Under the pieces are notes generated by a model that saw only the letters and a program-made list of their open reading frames with translations, searched no databases and had not been told where the DNA came from. A DNA stretch of 64,000 nucleotides from Cohnella cholangitidis (lineage in GTDB: Bacteria; Bacillota; Bacilli; Paenibacillales; Paenibacillaceae): assembly GCF_014107495.1 (NCBI RefSeq), contig NZ_CP041969.1:4389501-4453500 (forward strand), read 5' to 3'. Every line of letters starts with the position of its first letter. Positions within the stretch are counted from its first letter, which is position 1. Shown here in pieces: positions 41,984 through 50,293 of the stretch. The translations under genes were made by a program, and so were the position numbers.

Positions 41984-42475
41984 ATGAGTAGCAATGACGA
42001 TCAATTGACGCATTTCAACGAACAAGGCCGAGCCAGGATGGTCGATGTCTCCGAGAAAGCCGTGACCGCGCGGGTAGCCGTAGCCGAAGGAAGCGTAACG
42101 ATGGCTCCCGAGACGTTGCGCCGGATTCGGGACCGGTCGATTGCCAAAGGAGACGTGCTGGCCGTCGCGCAAATCGCGGGCATTCAAGCGGCGAAAAAAA
42201 CTTCGGATTGGATTCCGATGTGCCATCCGCTGCCCCTGACGGGAGTCAATATTCAGTTTGCCGACAATGGCGACAATAAGCTGACGATAACGGCGGAAGT
42301 AAAGACAACCGGCAAAACGGGCGTGGAGATGGAAGCTTTGACGGCTGTTTCCGCGGCTGCTTTGACCGTTTACGATATGTGCAAGGCGCTTCAGAAGGAT
42401 ATGGTCATCGGTCCGATACAACTGTTGAGCAAATCCGGCGGCAAGAGCGGGGATTACGCTTTGGCGGCCGAATAA
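41984..42475 (+). CDS. moaC: Cyclic pyranopterin monophosphate synthase MoaC
   Basis: 163 aa. LTHFNEQGRARMVDVSEKAVTARVAVAEG, AQIAGIQAAKKTSDWIPMCHPLPLTGV (catalytic MCHPL) and TGVEMEALTAVSAAALTVYDMCKAL are the MoaC motifs. It makes cPMP from the MoaA product in molybdenum-cofactor synthesis. moaC lies in the same relative place in B. subtilis, between ydiF and the tat genes. Followed by two further cofactor genes. Confidence 0.94.
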   Translation: MSSNDDQLTHFNEQGRARMVDVSEKAVTARVAVAEGSVTMAPETLRRIRDRSIAKGDVLAVAQIAGIQAAKKTSDWIPMCHPLPLTGVNIQFADNGDNKLTITAEVKTTGKTGVEMEALTAVSAAALTVYDMCKALQKDMVIGPIQLLSKSGGKSGDYALAAE

Positions 42476-42536
42476 GGCGTTACAACGATTCAACGATTAA
42501 GATGAAGTCGTACTCATGGGTGCGGGGGGATGAAGA

Positions 42537-43031
42537 ATGCGCTGGAAGGTCGCCTTATTGACGGCTAGTGATAAAGGTTCGCGCGGAGAACGCGAGGATA
42601 CGAGTGCTCAAGTCATTCGGGAACTAATTGAAGAGGAATTATTCGGCGATATTATCGATTATCGGATCGTGCCGGATGATAAGGACGAATTGCGCGCGGC
42701 TCTGATCGAGATGTCGGATTATTATCAAGCGGATCTCGTGCTGACGACGGGCGGAACGGGACTGGCGTTCCGGGACGTTACCCCGGAAGCGACGCTTATG
42801 GTCGCGGAACGCATCGTCCCGGGAATTCCGGAAGCGATGCGCGCAGCCGTTACCCAGCGATCCCGGCACGGGGTTCTGTTTCGCGGAATTTGCGCGATAC
42901 GCGGAAGAACTTTGATCTTGAATTTGCCCGGAGATCCGAAGGGCGTTCATGAGCATCTCATGGCCGTAATGGATTTGCTTCCGGAAGCTTTGGATCAAGT
43001 GAAAGGTTTGCGGGGAGGGCAAGAACAATGA
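42537..43031 (+). CDS. MoaB/Mog-type molybdopterin-binding protein
   Basis: 164 aa. VALLTASDKGSRGEREDTSAQVI, VLTTGGTGLAFRDVTPEATLMVAERIVPGIPEAMR and LILNLPGDPKGVHEHLMAVMDLLPEAL are the MoaB/Mog fold (TGGTG pterin-binding loop). It likely adenylylates molybdopterin (MogA role). The last codons overlap the next gene by 4 nt (ATGA). moaB and mog cannot be separated from sequence alone. Confidence 0.88.
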   Translation: MRWKVALLTASDKGSRGEREDTSAQVIRELIEEELFGDIIDYRIVPDDKDELRAALIEMSDYYQADLVLTTGGTGLAFRDVTPEATLMVAERIVPGIPEAMRAAVTQRSRHGVLFRGICAIRGRTLILNLPGDPKGVHEHLMAVMDLLPEALDQVKGLRGGQEQ

Positions 43032-44083
43032 TGGCCGGGTCCGAATTACCCGCGTCTAACCGGTCGACGACTATCAGCTCCTCTACATTAAGGGAAGTGA
43101 AAGTCGAAGACGCGGTCGGAATGGTACTTGCCCACGACCTGACGCAAATCGTCCCCGGGGAATTCAAAGGCAGGCTGTTTCGCAAGGGGCATGTCGTTGT
43201 TGGCGAGGATATCCCCAAGTTAAAGGATATCGGCAAGGAACACCTTTACGTGATCGAGCTGGCGGAAGGCGATCTTCATGAAGATGACGCCGCGCTGCGG
43301 ATGGCGGTAGCTTTGGGCGGGGATAACACGGTAATCGGAGAGCCGCACGAAGGCAAAGTGTCGGTTAAGTCGGAAATTACGGGGCTCGCAAATATCTCGC
43401 GGGAAGTGGTAGATGGAATCAACCGTCTCGGAGAAATCGCTCTGGCAACCGTCCTTCATCAGCGCGTCGTTCGTCCCGGGGACGGGGTGGCCGCGACGAG
43501 GGCCATTCCGCTCATCGTCTCCGAGCAGAAGGTGAAAGAAGTCGAAAGATTGGCTTCCGAATACCGGAATAAGCATGGGATCGCGCCGATCAGCGTCCGT
43601 CCGCTTCGTTCCATGAAGGCGGGGCTGCTGACGACCGGAACCGAAGTGTTTACCGGCAGAATCGCCGACAAATTCGGTCCCGCGGTCAAGGCGAAGCTCG
43701 AAAGCTTAGGCTCGGTAGTAGCCGAGCAAAGGTTCGCTCCCGATGATCGACATACAATTGTCAATGAAATTCACTATTTCCTGAAACAAGGGTATGATAT
43801 GATACTCGTAACAGGTGGAATGTCGGTAGACCCCGATGATCGTACGCCGGGAGCTATCGCGGAAGCGGGCACGGATATCGTAAGCTACGGAACGCCGATG
43901 TTGCCGGGCTCGATGCTGTTGTTCGGCTATTTGCGCGGAGTGCCGATTTTCGGTTTGCCGGGCTGCGTTATGCACGACCCTTACACCTCTTTTGACGTTT
44001 TGTTGCCGAGAGTTCTGGCTGGAGATACGGTCGTGAAGGAAGACATCGTGGAAATGGGATACGGCGGGCTTCACCGCTGCTGA
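43028..44083 (+). CDS. Molybdopterin-binding protein with C-terminal MoCF domain
   Basis: 351 aa. An N-terminal MoeA-like half (DAVGMVLAHDLTQIVPGEFKGRLFRKGHVV, VIELAEGDLHEDDAALRMA) precedes a MoCF_biosynth domain (AGLLTTGTEVFTGRIADKFGPAVKAKLESLG, ILVTGGMSVDPDDRTPGAI, LPGSMLLFGYLRGVPIFGLPGCVMHDP). It is shorter than MoeA (about 400) and has no clear MoeA domain III or IV, so molybdate insertion is plausible but unproven. Coupled to the MoaB/Mog gene; tatA follows, in keeping with export of molybdoenzymes by Tat. Confidence 0.8.
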   Translation: MMAGSELPASNRSTTISSSTLREVKVEDAVGMVLAHDLTQIVPGEFKGRLFRKGHVVVGEDIPKLKDIGKEHLYVIELAEGDLHEDDAALRMAVALGGDNTVIGEPHEGKVSVKSEITGLANISREVVDGINRLGEIALATVLHQRVVRPGDGVAATRAIPLIVSEQKVKEVERLASEYRNKHGIAPISVRPLRSMKAGLLTTGTEVFTGRIADKFGPAVKAKLESLGSVVAEQRFAPDDRHTIVNEIHYFLKQGYDMILVTGGMSVDPDDRTPGAIAEAGTDIVSYGTPMLPGSMLLFGYLRGVPIFGLPGCVMHDPYTSFDVLLPRVLAGDTVVKEDIVEMGYGGLHRC

Positions 44084-44123
44084 TGGTCCCGCATTCCGCA
44101 TAAACTGGAACGGAGGTTCGGAT

Positions 44124-44354
44124 ATGGGTGGAATAGGCGCTTCAGGAATCATATTGCTTGTGTTGATCGCATTGCTGTTGTTTGGTCCTAACAAGCTGCC
44201 GGAATTGGGCAAGGCATTCGGCCGCACGCTGCGCGAGTTCAAGAAAGGCGCTAACGATCTGATGGATGATTCTAAGGATCGTCAGGCTAATCGCGTAGAA
44301 GTGTCTTCGGAAGAGATTCAGCAACCGAAAACAGAACGGCGTCTCCCGGAGTAA
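44124..44354 (+). CDS. tatA: Sec-independent translocase protein TatA
   Basis: 76 aa, ATG with GGAGG seven bases upstream. A single membrane helix (ASGIILLVLIALLLFG) is followed by the FGPNKLPELGKAFGRTLREFKK hinge and amphipathic helix, then a charged tail. It forms the pore of the twin-arginine system together with TatC downstream. A strong hairpin lies between the two genes, so tatA may be made in excess. Confidence 0.94.
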   Translation: MGGIGASGIILLVLIALLLFGPNKLPELGKAFGRTLREFKKGANDLMDDSKDRQANRVEVSSEEIQQPKTERRLPE

Positions 44355-44379
44355 TCGGGATTCTCAATGAAGGTTAGGG

Positions 44380-44427
44380 GCTGTCCCTCGACGCAAAATC
44401 GATTTTGCGAAGGGGACAGCTTTGTTG
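44380..44427 (+). terminator. Hairpin between tatA and tatC
   Basis: GCTGTCCC (44380-44387) pairs with GGGACAGC (44413-44420), with an inner CGCAAAATCGATTTTGCG stem, followed by TTTGTTGTTTT. Acts as a terminator or attenuator. Confidence 0.8.
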
Positions 44428-44467
44428 TTTTACTACGCTGCGAGTATTTGTTTGAGAGGTGAAGGTA

Positions 44468-45247
44468 ATGAAGGAAAGTCCGGCCCCGTTGCGGGACGAT
44501 GAGTGGATGCCTCTGACCGAGCACTTGGGCGAGCTGCGCAAGAGGATCATCTATAGCTTGATCGTCTTCGTGCTTGGATTGGTCGTCGGGTTATTCTGTT
44601 CCCAACCCGTGTTCGATTATTTGGTGGAAGCGGCTCCGGTAGATAATCTGGACCTTCACGCCTTTTCGCCATGGGATGCCATTGGCTTATATATGAAGTT
44701 CGCGATACTGATCTCCTTTATCGTCGCGATTCCGTTCGCCATGTTCCAGCTCTGGTCCTTCGTCCGGCCGGCGCTTGGCCCGAAGGAACAACGAGCTACG
44801 CTGCAATTCGTTCCGTGGGCGTTGATCATGTTTTTGATAGGTCTGGCCTTTTCGTATTTTGTCGTCTTTCCGATGGCCTTCCTGTTCACGGAGAAAATCA
44901 CGAGCAACTTAGGGTTGGAGGAAACCTACGGAGTTACTCAGTATTTTTCGTTTTTATTTAATATCCTGCTGCCTATTTCGTTGCTGTTCGAGCTTCCGTT
45001 GGTCATTTTATTTTTGAGCCGGATCGGAATTCTGACCCCCGACCTCTTGAGGAAAATGCGCAAGATCGCCTGGTTTATCCTTATTCTCATCGGCGTTATG
45101 GTTACCCCTCCGGACGTCGTTTCGGATTTGCTGGTAGCGGTGCCGTTAATCCTGCTCTACGAATTAAGCGTGTTGTTATCCCGAATCGCGTACGGTAAAC
45201 GAATGAAGGCGCGTGAGCAAAAAGAATTAGAGCTTACGGAGGAATAA
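44468..45247 (+). CDS. tatC: Sec-independent translocase protein TatC
   Basis: 259 aa from ATG 44468 (GAGAGGTG upstream; a GTG at 44459 is an alternative). MPLTEHLGELRKRIIYSL is the diagnostic N-terminal motif, followed by six membrane spans (including FVRPALGPKEQR and GVMVTPPDVVSDLLVAVPLILLYE). It is the twin-arginine receptor. Pairs with tatA directly upstream, as in the B. subtilis tatAy-tatCy order. Confidence 0.94.
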   Translation: MKESPAPLRDDEWMPLTEHLGELRKRIIYSLIVFVLGLVVGLFCSQPVFDYLVEAAPVDNLDLHAFSPWDAIGLYMKFAILISFIVAIPFAMFQLWSFVRPALGPKEQRATLQFVPWALIMFLIGLAFSYFVVFPMAFLFTEKITSNLGLEETYGVTQYFSFLFNILLPISLLFELPLVILFLSRIGILTPDLLRKMRKIAWFILILIGVMVTPPDVVSDLLVAVPLILLYELSVLLSRIAYGKRMKAREQKELELTEE

Positions 45248-45420
45248 TCGCGGTAACCAGTCTTCTCGTCCCGGGTCCCAAGTCGGTAATCCTCTTTCCA
45301 AATAAAAGCAGAAAGTGTCAAATTTCGTTGCGATTTCGATATTCCAAACGACAAAATTATGATACACTGATTTCAGGAAAGGGCTTACAACGGCCGTTAG
45401 AATCCGGGAGGGACAAAGGC

Positions 45421-46690
45421 ATGCGCGATATGACTTTAGGTCGAAAAATTACGATTGGTTACGTGGGCATGATTGTTTTATTGGTAGTAGCGTTTGTGCT
45501 TTTGTTAACGGGTATGGATCTTGCGAACCAGAAAGCTTTGTTAATCGAGGTTATCATTATTTTCTTGATCTTGGCCGGCGCGCGGATTCGGATTAATGTG
45601 GCTAGCTCGCAATCTCACCGAATCGATCGGCGGCGTAACGTCCACGCTGCGTAATATTGCCTCTTCCGGCGGCGATTTAACGAGACGAATACATATTAGA
45701 TCCACTGACGAGATGGGCGACCTTGCGAGTGCCGCCAATCAAATGCTCGACGGCTTGCAGAAAATGATGAAAGAGCTTCGCGACAGCACGGCCGAGCTTG
45801 CCGCGTCGGCGATCCTGCTTAAGCAGGGCGCGGACGAGAACGCCCGCGTCAGCAGCGAAGTATCCAAAGCGGTAGAGAAGGTTGCGGCGGGCTCCGAGAC
45901 TCAAGTCGCGCAGTCGCAGGAAATATCGGCTACGATGCAAGAGACGCTCGACGGATTGAACCAAGTAGCATCTACGACGACTGGAGTATCGGATGCCGCG
46001 CAATCGACGGTTAGCCGCGCGGAGGCCGGCTCCGAATTGCTGCAATCGAATTCCGTAGAGATCGCGCAAGTCGGAAAGGCGTTCCGCTCTTTGCAGGAAG
46101 TCGTAAGAGGACTGAATCATAAATCGGAACAAGTAAGGGAAGTTATCGGTTATATTTCCGAAGTCGCGAACCAAACGAACCTGCTCGCGCTTAACGCAGC
46201 GATCGAAGCTGCTCGCGCTGGCGAGCATGGTCGCGGGTTCGCGGTCGTTGCCGGCGAAATCCGCAAGCTGGCGGACCAGACGCAGCAATCCGCGGTACAG
46301 ATCGGCGACACGATCGGAACGATGTCAAGCGACATCGGACAAGTCGCCGCGATGTTCGAACAGAGCGCCGGACAAGTATTCTCGGCTGTCGAAGGCATGG
46401 AGAACGCGGAAGAAACTTTCCGCGATATCGTAGGCAAAGTCGGACAGCTGAGCGCCAACATCGTGGACGTGGCTGCTTCCGTGGAGCAGATGTCCGCAGG
46501 CAGCGCATCCGTTGTCCAATCGATCCAGGATATTGCGCGCATCACGGAAGAAACGGCTTCTTTCACGGAGCAGGTTTCGGCTATGACGGAACAGCAATTG
46601 TCCTCGACGGAAGAGATGGCGCGCACGGCCGAGAACTTAAGTTCGATGGCCACCCGTTTGAAAGGGTTGGTCGGGAATTTCAAAACGTGA
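45421..46690 (+). pseudogene. Methyl-accepting chemotaxis protein without a sensor domain, frameshifted
   Basis: ATG 45421 behind GGGAGGG. TM1 (YVGMIVLLVVAFVLLL) is followed after only about 13 residues by TM2 (VIIIFLILAGA), then the frame breaks near 45585. Removing one base in the GCGCGC run gives AGAGFGLMWLARNLTESIGG, which joins in frame to a HAMP-like linker and a full signalling domain (EVANQTNLLALNAAIEAARAGEHGRGFAVVAGEIRKLADQT) to 46690; the restored protein is about 422 aa. As drawn it is split; a sequence error in a GC repeat is likely. Without a ligand domain it would sense through the membrane or cytoplasm. Confidence 0.78.
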
Positions 46691-46734
46691 TTGAGCTTAT
46701 CTCGAAGGGGAATGCTGGAAATAGGGTTGTTCGG

Positions 46735-46770
46735 TGCGAATCCGCTGCAAACGCGGATTCGCATTTTTTT
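46735..46770 (+). terminator. Terminator of the chemoreceptor gene
   Basis: TGCGAATCCGC pairs perfectly with GCGGATTCGCA around TGCAAAC, followed by seven T. Confidence 0.92.
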
Positions 46771-46794
46771 GTGCAGGATTTAACGCAAAAGGAC

Positions 46795-46862
46795 TTGAAA
46801 ACCATCACCAAAAACCGTATCATAGAAAATGGTTATTAGCACTTAACACAATTGAGTGCTAA
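46795..46862 (+). promoter_or_regulatory. groESL promoter and CIRCE operator
   Basis: TTGAAA (46795-46800), a 17-bp spacer and TATCAT (46818-46823) precede TTAGCACTT-N9-GAGTGCTAA (46836-46862), the HrcA-binding CIRCE element with one deviation in the left arm (T for C at its ninth base). Confidence 0.92.
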
Positions 46863-46914
46863 CAGGGAATGGCTTCAAATTAAAAACGCACAATTTAAGA
46901 AGGAGGCTATTTAC

Positions 46915-47199
46915 ATGATTAAACCTTTGGGAGACCGCGTTCTCATAGAAGCGAACGCAAAAGAAGAAAAAACGATTAGTGGTATCGTATTGCCGGATAC
47001 CGCCAAAGAAAAGCCGCAAGAAGGTACGATTATCGCGGTTGGTAGCGGAGCTTTGACTAAAGACGGTGAACGGATCGCGCTGGAAGTGAAAGCGGGCGAC
47101 CGTGTGTTGTTCTCTAAATATGCAGGAACCGAAATCAAATACGAAGGCAAAGAGTATTTGATCATGAAGGAAAGCGATATCCACGCGATCGTAGGCTAA
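46915..47199 (+). CDS. groES: Co-chaperonin GroES
   Basis: 94 aa, ATG 46915 eight bases behind AAGGAGG. MIKPLGDRVLIEA, the mobile loop (EEKTISGIVLPDTAKEKPQEGTIIAVG) and GDRVLFSKYAGTEIKYEGKEYLIMKESDIHAIV are standard. It caps the GroEL ring. First gene of the CIRCE-controlled heat-shock operon; groEL begins 34 bp later. Confidence 0.97.
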   Translation: MIKPLGDRVLIEANAKEEKTISGIVLPDTAKEKPQEGTIIAVGSGALTKDGERIALEVKAGDRVLFSKYAGTEIKYEGKEYLIMKESDIHAIVG

Positions 47200-47233
47200 T
47201 TGGATCAATAGAACCTAAGGAGGGTACTTAACG

Positions 47234-48862
47234 ATGGCTAAAGAAATTAAATTCAGCGAAGACGCTCGTCGCGCGATGCTTCGCGGCGTAGATGCATTGG
47301 CAAACGTAGTTAAAGTAACGCTTGGACCGAAGGGCCGTAACGTAGTTCTGGAGAAAAAATTCGGTTCCCCGCTTATCACGAACGATGGCGTAACGATCGC
47401 TAAAGAAATCGAACTGGAAGACGCATTCGAGAACATGGGCGCGCAGCTCGTTAAAGAAGTCGCTACCAAAACGAATGATATCGCCGGCGACGGTACGACT
47501 ACGGCAACCGTTCTTGCTCAAGCGATGATTCGCGAAGGCCTTAAGAACGTAACGGCAGGCGCTAACCCTATGGTCATCCGCAAAGGGATCGACAAAGCGG
47601 TTAGAGCTGCGGTTGAACAACTTAAAACGCACGCGAAGCCGGTCGAAGGCCGTAGCGACATCGCTCAAGTAGCGGCTATCTCCGCTGCGGACGACGAAGT
47701 AGGCCAATTGATCGCGGACGCTATGGATAAAGTCGGCAAAGACGGCGTTATCACGGTCGAAGAGTCCAAAGGCTTCAATACCGATCTTGAAGTCGTTGAA
47801 GGGATGCAATTCGACCGCGGATACATCACTCCTTACATGATCACGGATACGGATAAAATGGAAGCGAACTTGGAAAATCCATTGATTCTGATCACGGACA
47901 AAAAAATCTCGAACATTCAAGAGATCTTGCCTGTTCTCGAGAAAGTCGTACAATCCGGCAAGCAATTGCTGATCATCGCGGAAGACATCGAAGGCGAAGC
48001 ATTGTCTACGCTTGTCGTTAACCGTCTGCGCGGTACGTTCACTTGCGTCGGCGTTAAAGCTCCTGGCTTTGGCGATCGTCGTAAAGCGATGCTGCAAGAT
48101 ATCGCGGCTCTTACCGGCGGTCAAGTGATCACGGAAGAGCTTGGCCTTGAGCTGAAATCGACTACGATCCAACAATTGGGTACTGCGCGTCAAGTGCGCG
48201 TAAACAAAGAAAACACGATCATCGTTGACGGCGCTGGAGACAAAGCCGACATCGATGCACGCGTAAACCAAATCAAAGCGCAAATCGAAGACACGACTTC
48301 CGATTTCGATCGCGAGAAATTGCAAGAGCGTCTGGCTAAATTGGCTGGCGGCGTTGCGGTTATCAAAGTCGGCGCGGCTACGGAAACGGAATTGAAAGAG
48401 CGCAAACTTCGCATCGAAGATGCTCTGAACGCGACTCGCGCGGCTGTCGAAGAAGGTATCGTATCCGGTGGCGGTACGGCCCTCGTTAACGTATACGCTG
48501 CCGTTGCTGCGGTTACTGCAGAAGGCGACGAGAAAACGGGCGTAAACATCATCCTTCGCGCTCTGGAAGAGCCGATCCGCACGATCGCGGCTAACGCCGG
48601 CCAAGAAGGATCCGTTATCGTTGAGCGTCTGAAAAAAGAAGCCGTAGGCACGGGCTACAACGCTGCTTCCGGCGAATGGGTTAACATGTTCGAAGCAGGT
48701 ATTATCGACCCTGTTAAAGTAACTCGTTCCGCACTGCAGAACGCAGCGTCCGTAGCGGCTGTCTTCTTGACAACCGAAGCGGTTATCGCCGACAAGCCTG
48801 AGAAAGACAAAGGTCCTGCGGGCGGCATGCCTGACATGGGCGGCATGGGCGGCATGATGTAA
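47234..48862 (+). CDS. groEL: Chaperonin GroEL
   Basis: 542 aa, ATG behind AAGGAGGG. VTLGPKGRNVVLEKKFGSP, AGDGTTTATVLAQAM (ATPase), GMQFDRGYITPYMITD and the GGMPDMGGMGGMM tail are diagnostic. It forms the tetradecameric folding chamber with GroES. Codon use is strongly biased, which leaves long open frames on the opposite strand (for example 47228-48877); those are artefacts. Ends at a strong terminator. Confidence 0.98.
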   Translation: MAKEIKFSEDARRAMLRGVDALANVVKVTLGPKGRNVVLEKKFGSPLITNDGVTIAKEIELEDAFENMGAQLVKEVATKTNDIAGDGTTTATVLAQAMIREGLKNVTAGANPMVIRKGIDKAVRAAVEQLKTHAKPVEGRSDIAQVAAISAADDEVGQLIADAMDKVGKDGVITVEESKGFNTDLEVVEGMQFDRGYITPYMITDTDKMEANLENPLILITDKKISNIQEILPVLEKVVQSGKQLLIIAEDIEGEALSTLVVNRLRGTFTCVGVKAPGFGDRRKAMLQDIAALTGGQVITEELGLELKSTTIQQLGTARQVRVNKENTIIVDGAGDKADIDARVNQIKAQIEDTTSDFDREKLQERLAKLAGGVAVIKVGAATETELKERKLRIEDALNATRAAVEEGIVSGGGTALVNVYAAVAAVTAEGDEKTGVNIILRALEEPIRTIAANAGQEGSVIVERLKKEAVGTGYNAASGEWVNMFEAGIIDPVKVTRSALQNAASVAAVFLTTEAVIADKPEKDKGPAGGMPDMGGMGGMM

Positions 48863-48893
48863 TCGGATAGCCCTCAATGCTGATATAGCAATG

Positions 48894-48923
48894 AAAACGG
48901 GACCCTCGAGGTCCCGTTTTTTC
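48894..48923. terminator. Terminator of groEL, usable on both strands
   Basis: AAAACGGGACC pairs perfectly with GGTCCCGTTTT around CTCGA. The T run serves the plus strand and the A run serves the convergent small membrane-protein gene. Confidence 0.93.
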
Positions 48924-49135
48924 TATTGCTTAATATTTCGAACGAAAAGATAAACGACTAATCCAAGGATAGGAATCAGCAGAATATTCAGGCTTACAAC
49001 AAGCGCATATCCAGTGCTTTTTCCGTTACTAATACAATCCCCGTAAGCCCATACACAAGTGGTGAGATGAACGGCGATTAACACGATCGCAAGAACGATA
49101 AGTAGAACGAACCAAAGCGGAATGAAATCCGGCAT
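48923..49135 (-). CDS. Small two-helix membrane protein
   Basis: 70 aa from ATG 49135 (a TTG at 49138 is the alternative). Two hydrophobic helices (LWFVLLIVLAIVLIAVHL and YALVVSLNILLIPILGLVVYLFV) are joined by a short AYGDCISNGKSTG loop, resembling the PLDc_N/phospholipase-D-nuclease N-terminal topology. No function can be assigned. It converges on groEL and shares its terminator. Confidence 0.6.
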   Translation of the reverse strand: MPDFIPLWFVLLIVLAIVLIAVHLTTCVWAYGDCISNGKSTGYALVVSLNILLIPILGLVVYLFVRNIKQ

Positions 49136-49336
49136 CAAGGCTAAAACCTCATCTTTGATTTGATTACTCTATCTATCGGACTTCGCGAACATTTATTTTA
49201 TATAAATCCAATATTGTAAATCATTCGGGAGGGAAATCTTTCCACGTGTCGAAAATAGTAGAAGCGTCTGTTTTTGTAGTTCTAAGGTAGCGCATATCTA
49301 GGAAGCACTCATAAGAGTAGGAAGAGGAGAGGTTAC

Positions 49337-49717
49337 ATGTATTGCACGCAATGCGGAAACAAAGTAGAAGACCATATTAAGTTTTGCCCCCAATGCGGGA
49401 ATTCTATGGATTCTTCTTCAGCGGCTCCCAAACCCGCGGCGTTTAGTCCTCCGCCATATGGCGAACAGCAGGTTACGCCTAAGGGGCAGCGCAATCCCAA
49501 AAGCGGAACGGTCTATGTCGCGCTAGGCTGGGTGTTTTTCGGATTGTCCTTTCTGTTTATCCCGATTTTGTTCGGGGGCGGGAGCTTTATCATGGGATTC
49601 ATGGTACATAAGGTTCGCAATCAAACCCATGGCGTAATCTTAATGGTTATGGCCGTCGTAGGCGCTTTGCTGGGTTCTTTAATCGGATTTATCGTGGGTA
49701 GCATGGCATACGAATAG
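49337..49717 (+). CDS. Zinc-ribbon membrane protein
   Basis: 126 aa. The N-terminus MYCTQCGNKVEDHIKFCPQCGNSM has two CxxC pairs of a zinc ribbon. A Pro/Ser-rich linker follows, then two membrane helices (VYVALGWVFFGLSFLFIPILF and VILMVMAVVGALLGSLIGFIVGSMAYE). The family is widespread in Firmicutes and has no known function. The secreted-protein gene 50 bp downstream may be co-transcribed. Confidence 0.8.
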   Translation: MYCTQCGNKVEDHIKFCPQCGNSMDSSSAAPKPAAFSPPPYGEQQVTPKGQRNPKSGTVYVALGWVFFGLSFLFIPILFGGGSFIMGFMVHKVRNQTHGVILMVMAVVGALLGSLIGFIVGSMAYE

Positions 49718-49767
49718 TAGACCCTAGGAACAGCTAGAATCAATCAGAAAAAGGGGAACGACCGACA

Positions 49768-50211
49768 ATGAGAAAAATCATCATCCTCTGTTTAGCCTTA
49801 CTCGTAGCTCTCCCGACGGTATCGAATGCGGTACCGCAAGTCGTCGGCGGAAGCAAGGAAGAGAATCAAAAGCTGGAGGAGTATTTCAAAAATCCCGGAT
49901 CCTCAAGCGTTAAAGACGTCGACGATTCGGCAGCCCTAGAGAAAGCTTGGTATAAGGGCGCCAAGGCAGAAGTTAAAAAAGCCAGAGCGGCAGCGCTAGC
50001 CGCTTATAAGAAAAATATGGCGGAAGCGGATAAAGAGCTTCAAAAGATTATCAAGAAGAGCTACCAAATCCAGGTCAAAGCATACGATGCTACCGATTAT
50101 GCTTTGGATAAGGTGCATAACGATATCCTAAAGAAACGCTACAAATACGACGTGCAGATCATTTCGAAGAAAATCCTTCAATATACGAAAGAGTATATGA
50201 AGAAGAAATAA
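49768..50211 (+). CDS. Secreted Lys/Ala-rich helical protein of unknown function
   Basis: 147 aa, ATG with AAAAGGGG upstream. A signal peptide (KIIILCLALLVALPTVSNA) is followed by a charged, mostly helical mature part (KAEVKKARAAALAAYKKNMAEADKELQKIIKK, then YTKEYMKKK at the end). No domain recognised. It resembles small basic exported proteins only in composition. Ends at a strong terminator shared with the convergent chemoreceptor. Confidence 0.7.
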   Translation: MRKIIILCLALLVALPTVSNAVPQVVGGSKEENQKLEEYFKNPGSSSVKDVDDSAALEKAWYKGAKAEVKKARAAALAAYKKNMAEADKELQKIIKKSYQIQVKAYDATDYALDKVHNDILKKRYKYDVQIISKKILQYTKEYMKKK

Positions 50212-50239
50212 TAATCGGGGATACTCCTTCTCCGCAAAT

Positions 50240-50275
50240 AAAGCCTTTCCGGATCTCTTCTCCGGAAAGGCTTTA
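50240..50275. terminator. Bidirectional terminator
   Basis: AAAGCCTTTCCGGA pairs perfectly with TCCGGAAAGGCTTT around TCTCT, between the convergent secreted-protein and chemoreceptor genes. Confidence 0.9.
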
Positions 50276-50293
50276 ATATTAGGCAATGGAAGG

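Noticed and set aside
47228..48877. 549-codon open frame on the minus strand across groEL
   Set aside because: Mirror of the strongly biased groEL codons; no ribosome site, composition unlike other proteins here, and groEL itself is certain.
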